Shown here: positions 1 through 10,861 of the stretch, one piece after another
How positions within the stretch are numbered: position 1 is the first letter of the stretch
Layout of the letters: the number at the start of each line of letters is the position of its first letter
Source: Nonomuraea candida
Lineage (GTDB): Bacteria; Actinomycetota; Actinomycetes; Streptosporangiales; Streptosporangiaceae
Assembly (NCBI RefSeq): GCF_000725485.1
Contig: NZ_JOAG01000003.1
Location: forward strand, 124,001-188,000
Direction: 5' to 3'
DNA: 64,000 nt
Translations under genes and position numbers: made by a program
Notes under the pieces: model-generated
What the model saw: the letters and a program-made list of their open reading frames with translations, nothing else
What the model was told of the DNA's origin: nothing
Databases searched by the model: none

Positions 1-502
1 CGACCACGACGTCCCTGATGAAGTCGATGTACGCCGCCGCGACCGTGTCGTCCACCGCCGCCTTGCCCGCGATGACCGCGAGCAGGAACCAGCGGGGGCC
101 GTCGATGCCCAGGTAGCGGGCCGGCCGGCTCTCGCCCTCGACCCGCATCTCGCCGGCCAGCTCGCTGCCGAACGGCCCCTCGCGCTCCTCCAGGTGCTTG
201 GCCTGGGCGAGGATCTTGGTCTTCACCTCGTCCCACAGGCCGGAGCTGCGCGGCGCGGCCAGGGCCTGGAGCTGCAGCGAGCTCTCGTCGTACAGGACGA
301 CGACGCCGACGTGCTGGTCTCCCAGCGAGGCCAGGCGCACGTCGAAGTCGGGGTTGTGGGGCAGCCGCAGGCCGCCCAGATCGATGCGGTCGCTCTCCGG
401 GTGGGGCTCGTCGGCGTCCCACGGGCCGGACTCTCGCGTGGGCGCGGCCTGCTCCTGCTCGACCGCCTGCTCCGGCTGCTCACGACGACGACGTCGGAAC
501 AC
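1..502 (-). CDS. DUF3710 family protein (3' part missing)
   Basis: The reading frame runs off the left edge, so the C-terminus is absent. The N-terminus is Arg-rich and acidic, followed by a domain with the segments RIDLGGLRLP, WDEVKTKILAQAKHLEEREG, GEMRVEGESRPARYLGIDGP and RWFLLAVIAGKAA, typical of actinobacterial DUF3710 proteins. Function is unknown. It lies 82 nt downstream of dut on the same strand, the usual actinobacterial pairing. Start: GTG at 502 (VFRRRRRE) has an AGGGAG ten bases upstream. A GTG at 511 is also in frame but sits too close to that site. Confidence 0.85.
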   Translation of the reverse strand, partial: MFRRRRREQPEQAVEQEQAAPTRESGPWDADEPHPESDRIDLGGLRLPHNPDFDVRLASLGDQHVGVVVLYDESSLQLQALAAPRSSGLWDEVKTKILAQAKHLEEREGPFGSELAGEMRVEGESRPARYLGIDGPRWFLLAVIAGKAAVDDTVAAAYIDFIRDVVV

Positions 503-584
503 GTTCCTCACTCTCCCTGCTCGTCGGGCCGCTCACGGGCCCGTTGTACGTCGGGCCCGTGACGGGCCCCTTCCTGCCCACCGG

Positions 585-1025
585 TCAACGCCCCGTGGAC
601 CCGAACCCGTTCGCGCCCCGCGCGGACTCGGGCAGCCGCCCGGCCTCGACGAAGGCGACCCGCTCCACCTGCTGGATCACGAGCTGCGCCACCCGGTCGC
701 CCCGCCGCAGCCGGAACGGCTCCTTGAGGTCGGTGTTGATCAGCGTCACCCTGATCTCGCCCCGGTAGCCGGCGTCCACCGTGCCGGGCGCGTTGACCAG
801 CGTGACGCCGTGTCTGGCCGCCAGCCCGGAGCGCGGATGCACGAACGCGGCGTAGCCGTCGGGCAGCGCGATCGCCACGCCGGTGCCGACCACGGCCCGC
901 TCGCCGGGCATCAGCTCCGCGTCCTCGGCCGCGTAGAGGTCGGCCCCCGCGTCGCCCGGGTGGGCGTAGGACGGCATCGGCAGCCCGGGGTCGAGCCGCT
1001 GGATGAGGACCTCTGTCCTGGTCAA
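585..1025 (-). CDS. dut: dUTP diphosphatase
   Basis: Trimeric dUTPase, hydrolysing dUTP to dUMP and PPi, which keeps uracil out of DNA and supplies dUMP. The 146-residue protein has all five family motifs in order: [10 protein letters not shown] (23-32), HPRSGLA (63-69), VDAGYRGEI (83-91, with the catalytic Asp), [10 protein letters not shown] (108-117) and the Gly-rich C-terminal arm [10 protein letters not shown] (136-145). The start is TTG, supported by GAGGTGA four bases upstream. It overlaps the stop of the upstream thioesterase by 4 nt (TTGA), so translation is probably coupled. Confidence 0.95.
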   Translation of the reverse strand: MTRTEVLIQRLDPGLPMPSYAHPGDAGADLYAAEDAELMPGERAVVGTGVAIALPDGYAAFVHPRSGLAARHGVTLVNAPGTVDAGYRGEIRVTLINTDLKEPFRLRRGDRVAQLVIQQVERVAFVEAGRLPESARGANGFGSTGR

Positions 1026-1576
1026 GGATTCACCTCGTAGTCCTGGTGTTCGGCGGCGATGGCGGCCAGATCGCCGTGCTTGGCGAAGTGTTCCATGTTC
1101 ACCTCGATGAACAGCGCTGCCGCGCGGACGGCGACCGGCCCGTCTGGAGCGCCGATGCGCCCCTCAGCCTCAAGGTACGCCTTTCTGCCCGCGATGCCGT
1201 TGCACCAGGCACGCAGGTGGAGTGTCGTGCCCACGGGAACGGGGAGGAGGTAGTCGGTCTCCAGCCGTCCCGTCACATAAGGCTTGTGGAACAGGTAGAC
1301 GGACATGCCGATGACCTCGTCCATGGCGGCGGCCAGCACGCCGCCGTGCGCCAGCCTGGGCGCGCCCTGGTGTGCCTCCCCCACCGTGAACTCCGCCTCG
1401 ACGGTCGCGCCGTCGGGCGTCCTGGCCGTGAGGTGCAGCCCGGTCGGATGGCCGGCGCCGCAGCCGAAGCACTGACTGTAGTGGGAGCCCAGCGTGCTGC
1501 CCGGCGCCGGCGCGGCGGGGTGCGCGGCGGGCGTCTCGGCGTGCGGTGGCGGGGTGGTGAGGGAGGAACGAGTCAC
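1022..1576 (-). CDS. PaaI-type hotdog thioesterase
   Basis: A 184-residue single hotdog-fold protein of the PaaI/YbgC acyl-CoA thioesterase group. The signature [14 protein letters not shown] is followed by the active-site helix [16 protein letters not shown], whose HGG turn normally binds the thioester carbonyl. Substrate cannot be read from sequence. The frame is open upstream to 1657, but that part is Arg-rich and unlike the family. I chose GTG at 1576 ([10 protein letters not shown]). The stop overlaps the dut start by 4 nt and the AI-2E gene ends 44 nt upstream, so the three probably form one transcript. Confidence 0.85.
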   Translation of the reverse strand: MTRSSLTTPPPHAETPAAHPAAPAPGSTLGSHYSQCFGCGAGHPTGLHLTARTPDGATVEAEFTVGEAHQGAPRLAHGGVLAAAMDEVIGMSVYLFHKPYVTGRLETDYLLPVPVGTTLHLRAWCNGIAGRKAYLEAEGRIGAPDGPVAVRAAALFIEVNMEHFAKHGDLAAIAAEHQDYEVNP

Positions 1577-1620
1577 GGGTGACGAGGTTACTCCGTGTCG
1601 CCCCCGCCCCCGTCCACGCG

Positions 1621-2880
1621 CTATCGCGACACGACGGCCCCATCGCGCCACCGCCATCCCCGGGCGTCGCTCCGGCCCGGCACGCTGTCGTCACGCGGAG
1701 GCCGGCCGTCGTCGCCCCGGAGCCGGCCGTCGTCGCTCCGCAGGTCGTCGTCGCCGCCGAACCCGCCGTCGTCAGGGCCCGGCGGATCGCCGCCCGGCGG
1801 GGCGTCGCCATGGCCGGGTGGCAGCTCGGGTGTCTGGTGCCGGAGCTCGGGCAGCGCGCGGTAGATCACCGCCGCCACCGGCACGGCCACGGCCGCTCCC
1901 GCGATGCCCGCCAGGATGCCGCCGATGGCCAGCACGAGGATGATCGCCAGCGGGTGGAAGTTGAGCGCCCGCCCCACGATCAGCGGCTGCAGCACGTGGT
2001 TTTCGAGCTGCTGCTCCACGATGAGGATGCCGAGGAAGATCAGCGCGTAGACGAGCCCCTTGGCGCCCAGCGTGACCAGGGTGGCGACGGTGCCGGCGAA
2101 GAAGATGCCGACGATGGGGATGAAACTGGCGAAGAAGATCAGCACGGCCAGCGGCGCCCAGAGCGGCACGCCCATCCCGGCCAGCACGATCCCCATGATC
2201 AGCCCGTGCACCGCGGCCACCGCCACCGTGCCCTGGACGTAGTGGGAGAGCGTGGTCCACGCGGCCCGCCCCGCCCGGTCGACGCGCGGCGCCACCCCGC
2301 CGAACGCCTTCAGGAACCACGCCCAGATCCGGTCGCCGTCCTTGAGCAGGAAGAACGTCACGAACAGCAGCAGCACGATGGACGCGAGCACCTCGAAGGC
2401 CACCGCGCCGGCCGACAGCACGGTGCCGGTGATGGCCGTGCGCTGCGCGTTGACCATGGCCGCGATCTCGTCGACGTAGCCCGTGATCTGCGCTTCCTTC
2501 AGGTGCAGGGGGCCGGTGATCAGCCACTCCTGCACGGCCCTGGCCGTCTCCTGGACCTGCTTGACCAGGTTGGGGAACTCCTCGCTGGCGCGCGCGCCCA
2601 CCAGCCAGCCCGTGCCGGCGAGCACGGCCAGGGCCACCAGCATGGTGATCCAGGTGGCGTAGATGGGGCGCATGCCGGCGTTGCGCAGGCCCCTGGTCAG
2701 CGGGAACAGCAGGGCGGTCAGCAGGAGCGCGATCGCCACGGGCAGCGCCACGAACGCCAGGCGGGCGATCACCTGGGCGAGGAAGTAGACGACCACGCCG
2801 ACGAGGATCAGGCACCCGGCCCAGGCGGCCATCCTGGCCAGCACGGGCGGCACGAGCTTGGTGGGGCGGTCGGACAGCAC
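1621..2880 (-). CDS. AI-2E family transporter with acidic Gly/Asp-rich tail
   Basis: Polytopic membrane protein of the AI-2E transporter (UPF0118/PF01594) family, 419 residues with about eight predicted membrane helices. Family landmarks are FLLKDGDRIWAWF, the hydrophobic FFASFIPIVGIFFAG segment and VEQQLENHVLQPLIVGRALN. Family members export autoinducer-2 or exchange ions; the substrate here is unknown. The last ~70 residues, after ALPELRHQTP, are a low-complexity tail rich in GDDGR/PPGGD units, encoded by short GC-rich repeats and probably disordered. The GTG start at 2880 has no good ribosome-binding site, so the N-terminus is uncertain by a few residues. Confidence 0.85.
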   Translation of the reverse strand: MLSDRPTKLVPPVLARMAAWAGCLILVGVVVYFLAQVIARLAFVALPVAIALLLTALLFPLTRGLRNAGMRPIYATWITMLVALAVLAGTGWLVGARASEEFPNLVKQVQETARAVQEWLITGPLHLKEAQITGYVDEIAAMVNAQRTAITGTVLSAGAVAFEVLASIVLLLFVTFFLLKDGDRIWAWFLKAFGGVAPRVDRAGRAAWTTLSHYVQGTVAVAAVHGLIMGIVLAGMGVPLWAPLAVLIFFASFIPIVGIFFAGTVATLVTLGAKGLVYALIFLGILIVEQQLENHVLQPLIVGRALNFHPLAIILVLAIGGILAGIAGAAVAVPVAAVIYRALPELRHQTPELPPGHGDAPPGGDPPGPDDGGFGGDDDLRSDDGRLRGDDGRPPRDDSVPGRSDARGWRWRDGAVVSR

Positions 2881-3026
2881 GTGTTCAAGACTGGCACGTC
2901 CGGAGCCGGGATGCGCGCGGATAACCGTCCGGGCAGCTGAGAGCGTAAAGAAGCGGCAATCCGGGGAGCCGCGAGATCGGGTCTGTGCAGAGGGCGGCGG
3001 GCGTGTCACCGTCGTGCCCATGAAGA

Positions 3027-4244
3027 TCAGGCGGCGGGCAGCTCCCGCATCGTGCGCAGGGGCGAGGCGAACACCCACAGGAACGCCAGGCACGTCCCCG
3101 TGGCGGCCACCAGCAGCGCGTTCCTGACCCCGATCGCCTCGCTCAGCGCCCCGCCGATCACGCCGCCGACCGGCATCGTCCCCCACACCAGGAAGCGGAT
3201 GGTGGCGTTCATGCGGCCGAGCATCGGCTCGGGCGTGATGGCCTGGCGGAAGCTGAGCTGGGTGACGTTGAAGACGACCGCGCCGGCCCCGGAGCAGAAC
3301 TGGAAGACCACGAACAGCCCCAGCCGCCAGTCGGCCTCGACCAGCGGCACCAGGAACATCAGCGGCGCGGGCAGCGCCATGGCCAGCCAGATCGTCGGCC
3401 CCTGCCCGAAGCGCCGGGCCACCCGCCGGTTGACCATCGCTCCCACGACGCCTCCGAGCCCGCCGGTGGCCAGGAGCAGCCCGATGGCGCCCGCCGCCAG
3501 CCCTAGCTCCCTGGCCAGCAGGAGCAGGATCGCGGGCTGCGCCATGGTGGCGAACAGGTTGGCGGTGGCCGCGCAGCCGGCGATGCGCCGCAGCAGCCGG
3601 TGGCCGAACACGAACCTGACGCCCTCCCCGATCTCCCCGGCCAGGTGGGTGCGCGAGCGCCCGGGACGCGGCTCGCGCCTGCGGATGGCGCCCAGGCACA
3701 GGGCCGACCAGGCGTAGCCGGCCACGGTGACGGCGAGCGCGAACGGCGCGGTGAGGAGCTGCACGAGGTAGCCGCCCAGGCCGGGCCCGCCGAGCTGCGC
3801 CACCGTGCGCACCCCCTCCAGCAGCGAGTTCCCCTCGACCAGCCGCTCGCGCCCGACGAGGTGCGGCAGATAGCTCTGGTACGCCGCGTCGAAGAACACG
3901 GTGCACACCCCGAGCACGAGCGCCACGGCGTAGAGCTGGTGGATCGTCAGCACGTCCAGCCACCAGGCCGCCGGCACGGAGGCCAGCGCCAGGGCCCGCG
4001 CCCAGTCGGCGACGATCAGCACGGCGCGCTTGCGCAGCCGGTCCACGATCGCCCCGGCGGGCAGCCCGATCACCGCGAAGGCCACCGTCTGGCAGGCGGC
4101 CAGCAGGCCCACCTCGAACGACGAGGCGTGCAGCGCCGACACCGCGACCAGCGGCAGGGCCAGCAGGAGCAGCTGGCCGCCGACCTGGCTGGCGCTGTCG
4201 GCCAGGAAGAGGCCGCGGAAGTCGTGCTCGCGCAACAAACCCAT
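3027..4244 (-). CDS. MFS exporter (DHA3/enterobactin-exporter type)
   Basis: A 405-residue major facilitator protein with twelve hydrophobic segments. The start FRGLFLADSASQVGGQLLLLALPL, the loop-2 motif DRLRKR and FFDAAYQSYLPHLVGRERLVEGNSLL are typical of the MFS_3 proton-driven multidrug/siderophore exporter group. It is divergent from the winged-helix gene at 4302, the usual arrangement for a pump and its repressor. The start is ATG at 4244. The AI-2E gene follows 146 nt downstream on the same strand. Confidence 0.88.
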   Translation of the reverse strand: MGLLREHDFRGLFLADSASQVGGQLLLLALPLVAVSALHASSFEVGLLAACQTVAFAVIGLPAGAIVDRLRKRAVLIVADWARALALASVPAAWWLDVLTIHQLYAVALVLGVCTVFFDAAYQSYLPHLVGRERLVEGNSLLEGVRTVAQLGGPGLGGYLVQLLTAPFALAVTVAGYAWSALCLGAIRRREPRPGRSRTHLAGEIGEGVRFVFGHRLLRRIAGCAATANLFATMAQPAILLLLARELGLAAGAIGLLLATGGLGGVVGAMVNRRVARRFGQGPTIWLAMALPAPLMFLVPLVEADWRLGLFVVFQFCSGAGAVVFNVTQLSFRQAITPEPMLGRMNATIRFLVWGTMPVGGVIGGALSEAIGVRNALLVAATGTCLAFLWVFASPLRTMRELPAA

Positions 4245-4301
4245 GGCGGGCCAGCATTCATGACCGATTTATTAAAGTCAACCGGTTATAGGCTGCCTGC
4301 C
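4245..4301. promoter_or_regulatory. divergent promoter/operator, MFS pump and wHTH regulator
   Basis: The 57-nt gap between divergent starts is AT-richer than its surroundings. It holds the 8-bp palindrome AACCGGTT directly followed by TATAGG, nine bases before the ATG at 4302. That spacing suggests a leaderless regulator transcript with the palindrome lying on its promoter. Operator status is inference. Confidence 0.45.
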
Positions 4302-4841
4302 ATGGGCACCAAACGCCGCCCCGCCACCGAGGCCGAGGCCCGGGCGCTGGCCTCCTCCGTACGACTGCGCATCCTGCGCCTGTGCCTGGACCGGGCACTG
4401 ACCAACAAGGAGATCGCCGACCGCCTCGGCGCCAACCCCGCCACGACCCTCCACCACGTGCGCAAGCTGGTCCAGACCGACTTCCTGGCCGCCGAGCCGA
4501 GCCGCCCGGGGCCGCGCGGCTCCACCGAGATCCCCTACCGGGCCACCGGCAAGTCCTGGGACATGGACGTGCGCGAGAGCGGGGTGACCGGCGCCAACGC
4601 CGCGATCCTCGACGCCTTCCTGGAGGAGCTCAAGCTGGTGGACATCGAGGAGGGCGACTTCGCCAGGCTGGGCCTGCGGCTGACCGCCGAGGGATACGAC
4701 GAGCTGCACACGCGGCTGCAGGAGGTGTTCGACGAGTTCCGGGTCCGCCGGCCGCCGCCGGACGGGCAGGCGTACTCGTTGTTCGTCGCCCTCCACCGCG
4801 ACGTCGCCCGCGACACCGCACCACCCCCGGGCGACGCCTGA
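4302..4841 (+). CDS. winged-helix (ArsR-like) transcriptional regulator
   Basis: A 179-residue protein. The N-terminal winged helix-turn-helix (residues ~8-75) includes EARALASSVRLRILRLCLD, the helix-turn-helix ALTNKEIADRLGANPATTLHHVRKL and a wing. The C-terminal half is predicted alpha-helical (DELHTRLQEVFDEFR) and may serve dimerisation or ligand sensing. No cysteine metal site is seen, so this is unlikely to be a metal sensor. Divergence from the MFS exporter suggests local repression of that pump. The start at 4302 has no Shine-Dalgarno and a TATAGG nine bases upstream. Confidence 0.85.
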   Translation: MGTKRRPATEAEARALASSVRLRILRLCLDRALTNKEIADRLGANPATTLHHVRKLVQTDFLAAEPSRPGPRGSTEIPYRATGKSWDMDVRESGVTGANAAILDAFLEELKLVDIEEGDFARLGLRLTAEGYDELHTRLQEVFDEFRVRRPPPDGQAYSLFVALHRDVARDTAPPPGDA

Positions 4842-4876
4842 CCCGAAGAAAGACGCTGACCCGAGAAACACGGGAA

Positions 4877-4914
4877 ACGCCGGCCACCCCGGCGAGACCG
4901 GGGGCGGCCGGCGT
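4877..4914. terminator. bidirectional terminator hairpin
   Basis: Perfect 9-bp outer stem ACGCCGGCC/GGCCGGCGT, continued by an inner 6-bp stem CCCCGG/CCGGGG around CGAGA, with only a 1-2 nt internal bulge. It sits between the convergent regulator and valS genes. It lacks a U-tract, as is common in actinomycetes. Confidence 0.75.
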
Positions 4915-4916
4915 CA

Positions 4917-4979
4917 GGACCTGAAGGACCTGAAGAGCCTGAAGGACCTCAAAGACCTCAAAGACCTCAAGGACCTGAA
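4917..4979. repeat. 9-bp tandem repeat (GACCTSAAR)
   Basis: About seven degenerate copies of a 9-mer (GACCTGAAG / GACCTCAAA / GACCTCAAG) lie between the terminator hairpin and the valS stop. The unit is A-rich compared with its surroundings. No start codon or continuing frame supports a coding role. Confidence 0.7.
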
Positions 4980-4985
4980 AGGGCC

Positions 4986-7502
4986 TCAGCCCAGGTGCAC
5001 CTCGACCTTCAGCTCCTCACCGTGGTCCAGCACGAACTCCTCGACGTTGCCCGCCGCGCACAGGTCGTCGGCCGCCTGCCGCACCAGCTCGACGTCGGGC
5101 GTCCACACGGTCAGCCGCGACACCTCGGCCCGCATCGACACCTTGGCCTCCGACTTGGCCTTGCGCACCTGCCCGAGCACCTCGGAGGCCACGGCCAGCA
5201 CCGCCGGGTCGCCCGCGCCCCGCTCGGCGACCGGCCAGGAGGCGCGGTGCACCGAGCCCTCGCGCCACCACGACCACACCTCCTCGGTCACGAACGGCAG
5301 GAACGGCGCGAACAGCCGCAGCAGCGTGTCGAGCGCCTGCCGCAGCGCCGCGTGCGCGGACGCGGAGGCGCCGCCGGACTCGTAGGCCCGGGCCTTGACC
5401 AGCTCCAGGTAGTCGTCGCAGAACGACCAGAAGAAGCGCTCCACTGCCTCGATGGCCCGGGTGTGGTCGTAGCCCTCGAACGCCTCGGTGACCTCCCGCA
5501 CCGTGTCGGACAGCACCGCCAGCATGGACAGGTCGAGCGGCTCGGTGACGTCGGCGGCGCCGGCGTCGCCGGCGGCCAGGCCCAGCACGAACTTCGAGGC
5601 GTTCAGGATCTTGATGGCCAGCCGCCGCCCGATCTTGAGCTGCCCCGCGTCGAACGCGGTGTCGACGCCGTAGCGGCCGTTGGCCGCCCAGTAGCGCACC
5701 GCGTCGGAGCCGTGCTGCGCGAGCAGGTCGAGCGGGGTGACCACGTTGCCCTTGGACTTGGACATCTTCTTGCGGTCGGGGTCGAGGATCCATCCCGAGA
5801 TCGCCACGTCGCTCCACGGCAGCCCGTCGAACTCGTAGTGCGACCTGACCACGGTCGAGAACAGCCAGGTGCGGATGATCTCGTGGGCCTGCGAGCGCAG
5901 GTCGGCGGGGTAGACCCGCTGGAACAGGTCGTCGTCGGTGCCCCAGCGGCCGGCGATCTGCGGCGTCAGCGACGAGGTGGCCCAGGTGTCCATGACGTCG
6001 GGGTCGGCCATGAACCCGCCGGGCACGCCGCGCTGCTCCTCGGTGTAGCCGGGCGGCACGTCGGAGGACGGGTCGACCGGCAGCATGTCCTCGGTGGGCA
6101 GGATGGGCGCGTCGTGGACGGGCTGCCCCGACTCGTCGATCGGATACCACACCGGGATCGGCACGCCGAAGAAGCGCTGGCGGGAGATCAGCCAGTCGCT
6201 GGTGAGCCCCTCGACCCAGTTGTCGTAGCGCACCCGCATGTGCGGCGGATGCCAGCGCAGCTCGGCGCCGCGCTCCAGGAGCCGCCGGCGCAGCTCCTGG
6301 TCGCGCCCGCCGTTGCGGATGTACCACTGCCGGGTGGTGACGATCTCCAGGGGCTTGTCGCCCCGCTCGTAGAACTTCACCGGGCGCTTCACGGGCTTCG
6401 GCTCGCCGTCGAGGTCGCCGGACTCGCGCAGCAGCTCCACGATGCGCTCGCGGGCGCTGTGCACGGTCTTGCCCGCCAGCTCTTTGTACGGCTCCGCCTC
6501 CACGCCCTCCGGCGGCTCGGGCAGCAGCCGCCCGTCCCAGCCGATGACCGGCCGGGTGGGCAGGTGCAGCTCCCGCCACCAGGTGACGTCGGTGATGTCG
6601 CCGAACGTGCAGATCATCGCGATGCCGGTGCCCTTGTCGGGCTCGGCCAGGCGGTGGGCCAGCACCGGCACCTCGACCCCGAACAGCGGCGTCAGCACCG
6701 AGGTGCCGAACAGGTCCCGGTAACGCTCGTCGTCAGGGTGCGCGACCAGCGCCACGCAGGCCGGGATCAGCTCGGGCCGGGTCGTCTCGATCCAGACCGG
6801 CCCCTTCTCGCCGTAGAAGGAGACCTTGTGGAAGGCGCCGGGCCACTCGCGGTCCTCCAGCTCGGCCTGGGCCACGGCGGTGCGGAAGGTGACGTCCCAC
6901 AGCGTCGGGGCCTCGGAGAGGTAGGCCTCGCCGCGCAGCAGGTTGCGCAGGAACGCGCGCTGCGACACCGCCCGCGACTCGTCGCCGATGGTGGTGTAGA
7001 GCAGCGACCAGTCCACCGACAGGCCGACCCGCCGCCACACCTCCTCGAACGCCCGCTCGTCGATGGCGGTCAGCTGGTGGCACAGCTCGACGAAGTTGCG
7101 CCGGGAGATCGAGATCTCCCGCTTGCCGGGCTTGTCGGGCGGGGTGAAGTCGGGGTCGTAGGGCAGGGCCGGGTCGCAGCGCACGCCGTAGACGTTCTGC
7201 ACGCGCCGCTCGGTGGGCAGGCCGTTGTCGTCCCAGCCGATGGGGTAGAACACGGCCTTGCCGATCATCCGCTGGTAGCGGGCCATGATGTCGGTGTGGG
7301 TGTAGGAGAAGACGTGACCGACGTGCAGCGAGCCCGACACGGTCGGGGGCGGCGTGTCGATGGAGAAGACCTGCTCGCGCGGCCTGGACCGGTCGAAGCG
7401 GTAGGTGCCCTCGTCTTCCCAGCGAGCTACCCATACCTGCTCCAAGCCGTCGAGAGTCGGCTTGTCGGGCATGGAGGCATGGCGTAGTCGCTGTTGAGTC
7501 AT
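4986..7502 (-). CDS. valS: valine--tRNA ligase
   Basis: Class I aminoacyl-tRNA synthetase charging tRNA-Val. The HIGH-type motif is SGSLHVGH (residues ~56-63), the KMSKS loop is KKMSKSKGN near residue 590, and the CP1 editing domain lies between them (WIETTRPELIPACVALVAHP). At 838 residues it is the shorter valS type found in many actinobacteria. The start ATG at 7502 has a perfect AAGGAGG but only 1 nt of spacing. The next in-frame Met (7472, MPDKPTL) has no ribosome site, so I keep 7502. The gene diverges from the DUF4235 gene. Confidence 0.95.
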   Translation of the reverse strand: MTQQRLRHASMPDKPTLDGLEQVWVARWEDEGTYRFDRSRPREQVFSIDTPPPTVSGSLHVGHVFSYTHTDIMARYQRMIGKAVFYPIGWDDNGLPTERRVQNVYGVRCDPALPYDPDFTPPDKPGKREISISRRNFVELCHQLTAIDERAFEEVWRRVGLSVDWSLLYTTIGDESRAVSQRAFLRNLLRGEAYLSEAPTLWDVTFRTAVAQAELEDREWPGAFHKVSFYGEKGPVWIETTRPELIPACVALVAHPDDERYRDLFGTSVLTPLFGVEVPVLAHRLAEPDKGTGIAMICTFGDITDVTWWRELHLPTRPVIGWDGRLLPEPPEGVEAEPYKELAGKTVHSARERIVELLRESGDLDGEPKPVKRPVKFYERGDKPLEIVTTRQWYIRNGGRDQELRRRLLERGAELRWHPPHMRVRYDNWVEGLTSDWLISRQRFFGVPIPVWYPIDESGQPVHDAPILPTEDMLPVDPSSDVPPGYTEEQRGVPGGFMADPDVMDTWATSSLTPQIAGRWGTDDDLFQRVYPADLRSQAHEIIRTWLFSTVVRSHYEFDGLPWSDVAISGWILDPDRKKMSKSKGNVVTPLDLLAQHGSDAVRYWAANGRYGVDTAFDAGQLKIGRRLAIKILNASKFVLGLAAGDAGAADVTEPLDLSMLAVLSDTVREVTEAFEGYDHTRAIEAVERFFWSFCDDYLELVKARAYESGGASASAHAALRQALDTLLRLFAPFLPFVTEEVWSWWREGSVHRASWPVAERGAGDPAVLAVASEVLGQVRKAKSEAKVSMRAEVSRLTVWTPDVELVRQAADDLCAAGNVEEFVLDHGEELKVEVHLG

Positions 7503-7518
7503 GCCTCCTTATGGTACG

Positions 7519-7538
7519 GCTTCGCGGGCACGCGAAGC
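7519..7538. promoter_or_regulatory. 8-bp hairpin in the valS/DUF4235 divergent region
   Basis: GCTTCGCG-ggca-CGCGAAGC forms a perfect 8-bp stem with a 4-nt loop, just upstream of the valS ribosome-binding site. It could be a leader hairpin in the valS mRNA or an operator for either gene. No T-box features (specifier loop, T-box sequence) are visible in this short leader. Confidence 0.4.
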
Positions 7539-7797
7539 GGTAGAGACTAGTGTTCGTTACAAAGGGGAAGGGAGATCGACATGGCGGAGGACAAGCCCGA
7601 TATCGCCTGGCGGGTCGTCGGTGGCCTGGTGGGTCTGGTGACGGCATGGGCGGCGCGCAAGGCCCTGGGGTTCGCCTGGAAGAAGGCGACCGGCAAGGAG
7701 CCGCCCATCGACACCGAGTCGCCCGAGGTGAGCATGGGCGAGGCGATCGGTTACGCCGTCGTCATGGGCGTGGGCATGTCGGTGGCGCAGATCGTGG

Positions 7798-9231
<1,434 letters not shown>

Positions 9232-9250
9232 GCAGTCCTCCTCTATGGGG

Positions 9251-10861
9251 TCATATGTCAGCAGAGCCGCCGAGCGCGCGGCTCACGGCGACCGCCACCG
9301 ACTCCGGCCCCGCATGGGGGACGATCGCGGCGATATGGGAGTCGGGCCTGATGAGCCATGCCTCATCCGGCCCCGCGCCGAGCCTCTCAGCGAGCGAGCC
9401 AGTCCCATCCATCTCCGCGAGCCCGCGTACGGCGAGCGGCGCCCTAATGACCTTGCCCAGGACCTGCGCAAACAAACCCGAATCGCACATATCGCCCAGA
9501 AGGACGAGGAACCCGTCCCTGGTGTGCCGGCGCAGCCGGCCTCCGGGCAGCGGCACGTCGGGCACGATGACGCCGGGCGCCGGAGCGCACGTCGCCCCCT
9601 TCGGCGGCCGGCCCGCGAAGGGGCGCGACGGCTCGGGGGTGGTCAGCGGCGAGTCCACGTACCAGAAGGGCTCGGCGAAGCGCCCCGAGTCCACCTCGGC
9701 GACGCGCCCGCCCTCCAGCACCGCCCGCCGGTGCATGCGCTCCTCCACGCTCCTGGGCGCCAGGAAGCGCATGGTGGCGGCGGTGACCTCCAGGTTCTCC
9801 CGCGCCGCCGCGTGCCGCTCGGCATGGTACGACTCCAGCAGCTCCTCCCCCGCCCACCCGTTGAGCACGAAGGCCAGCTTCCAGGCGGCGTTCTCGGCGT
9901 CGGGCACGCCGGAGTTGAGCCCGCGCGCTCCGAACGGGGCCACCAGGTGGGCGCAGTCGCCCGCCAGCAGGACCCGGCCGACGCGCATGCGGGAGGCGAG
10001 GCGCGAGTGGAAGCGGTAGGTGCTGTGCCACAGCAGCTCGTAGGGCCGGTCCCCGATGATCTGCCGGATCTTGCGCGCGATGTCGGTCTCGGTGGGGATG
10101 AAGTCCGGCGCGATCTGCCAGTCCACCCGGTAGGTGCCCCCGGGGCACGGGTGGATCAGCACCTGGCGGCCGGGGTTCCAGACCGGGTCGAAGTAGAAGC
10201 GCCGCTCGTTCTCCCACCCCGGCAGGTCGGCCTTGATGTCGCAGATCAGGAACTGGTCGTCGAACGTCTCCCCGGTGAAGGCCACCCCCAGCGCCGCGCG
10301 CAGCGCCTGGGCCCTGGCGCCCGCGCAGAGCAGCACGTACGGCGCGCGCAGCGGCCGCCGGCCGCAGTGCACGGTGACGCCGGAGCCGTCCTGGGTCAGG
10401 CCCGTCACCTCGTGCTCCCAGCGCACCTCGATCAGCGGCTGGGCGGCGATGGCCGCGTCGAGGAGCTGCTCGGTGCGGGTCTGGGAGATGTTCACGCACG
10501 CCGGCAGCGGCCCCTCGCGCTCGAAGGACCAGGAGAACAGCTCGCGGTCGCGGTAGTACGTGCGCGCCGTGGTCCAGGCCAGCCCTTCCTCGGCCACCGC
10601 GCCCGCGCCTGCGGCGGCCCAGATGTCGAGCACGTCGCGCTGCTGGCAGATGGACTTCGACCCGCCGCTCCCCCGCCCCGGGCGCTGGTCCAGGACCAGC
10701 ACCTGGACGCCCCAGCGGGCCAGCAGCAGCGCCGCGCTCTGCCCGACCGGCCCGGCCCCGATCACGATGACCTGGGCGTCGTTCCCGGCCCCCGCGTTCC
10801 CGGCCCCGGCCTTCCTGTCCCCGGCCTTCCTGACCCCGGCGTTCCCGGCCCCGGCGTTCAT
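9251..10861 (-). CDS. FAD-dependent aromatic hydroxylase (PHBH/MhpA-like)
   Basis: Group A flavoprotein monooxygenase, expected to hydroxylate a phenolic substrate with NAD(P)H. Seen: dinucleotide-binding [21 protein letters not shown], the DG-type region, and the second FAD motif [20 protein letters not shown] followed by [19 protein letters not shown]. The C-terminal ~110 residues form the thioredoxin-like domain usual in MhpA-type enzymes. ATG at 10861 overlaps the MBL gene stop (ATGA), so translation is coupled. Oddity: the first ~27 residues are an AGAGN/RKAG repeat encoded by a ~15-bp minisatellite ahead of the Rossmann fold. Confidence 0.88.
   Translation of the reverse strand: MNAGAGNAGVRKAGDRKAGAGNAGAGNDAQVIVIGAGPVGQSAALLLARWGVQVLVLDQRPGRGSGGSKSICQQRDVLDIWAAAGAGAVAEEGLAWTTARTYYRDRELFSWSFEREGPLPACVNISQTRTEQLLDAAIAAQPLIEVRWEHEVTGLTQDGSGVTVHCGRRPLRAPYVLLCAGARAQALRAALGVAFTGETFDDQFLICDIKADLPGWENERRFYFDPVWNPGRQVLIHPCPGGTYRVDWQIAPDFIPTETDIARKIRQIIGDRPYELLWHSTYRFHSRLASRMRVGRVLLAGDCAHLVAPFGARGLNSGVPDAENAAWKLAFVLNGWAGEELLESYHAERHAAARENLEVTAATMRFLAPRSVEERMHRRAVLEGGRVAEVDSGRFAEPFWYVDSPLTTPEPSRPFAGRPPKGATCAPAPGVIVPDVPLPGGRLRRHTRDGFLVLLGDMCDSGLFAQVLGKVIRAPLAVRGLAEMDGTGSLAERLGAGPDEAWLIRPDSHIAAIVPHAGPESVAVAVSRALGGSADI
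10779..10861. repeat. in-frame ~15-bp minisatellite at the hydroxylase N-terminus
   Basis: Degenerate copies of GTTCCCGGCCCCGGC and CTTCCTG-type variants (+ strand) encode the Ala/Gly/Asn/Lys leader of the FAD hydroxylase, directly after the coupled start codon. The repeat array keeps frame. Confidence 0.7.

Noticed and set aside
7503..7580. T-box riboswitch in the valS leader
   Set aside because: Leader is under 80 nt, with one simple hairpin and no specifier loop or T-box sequence.
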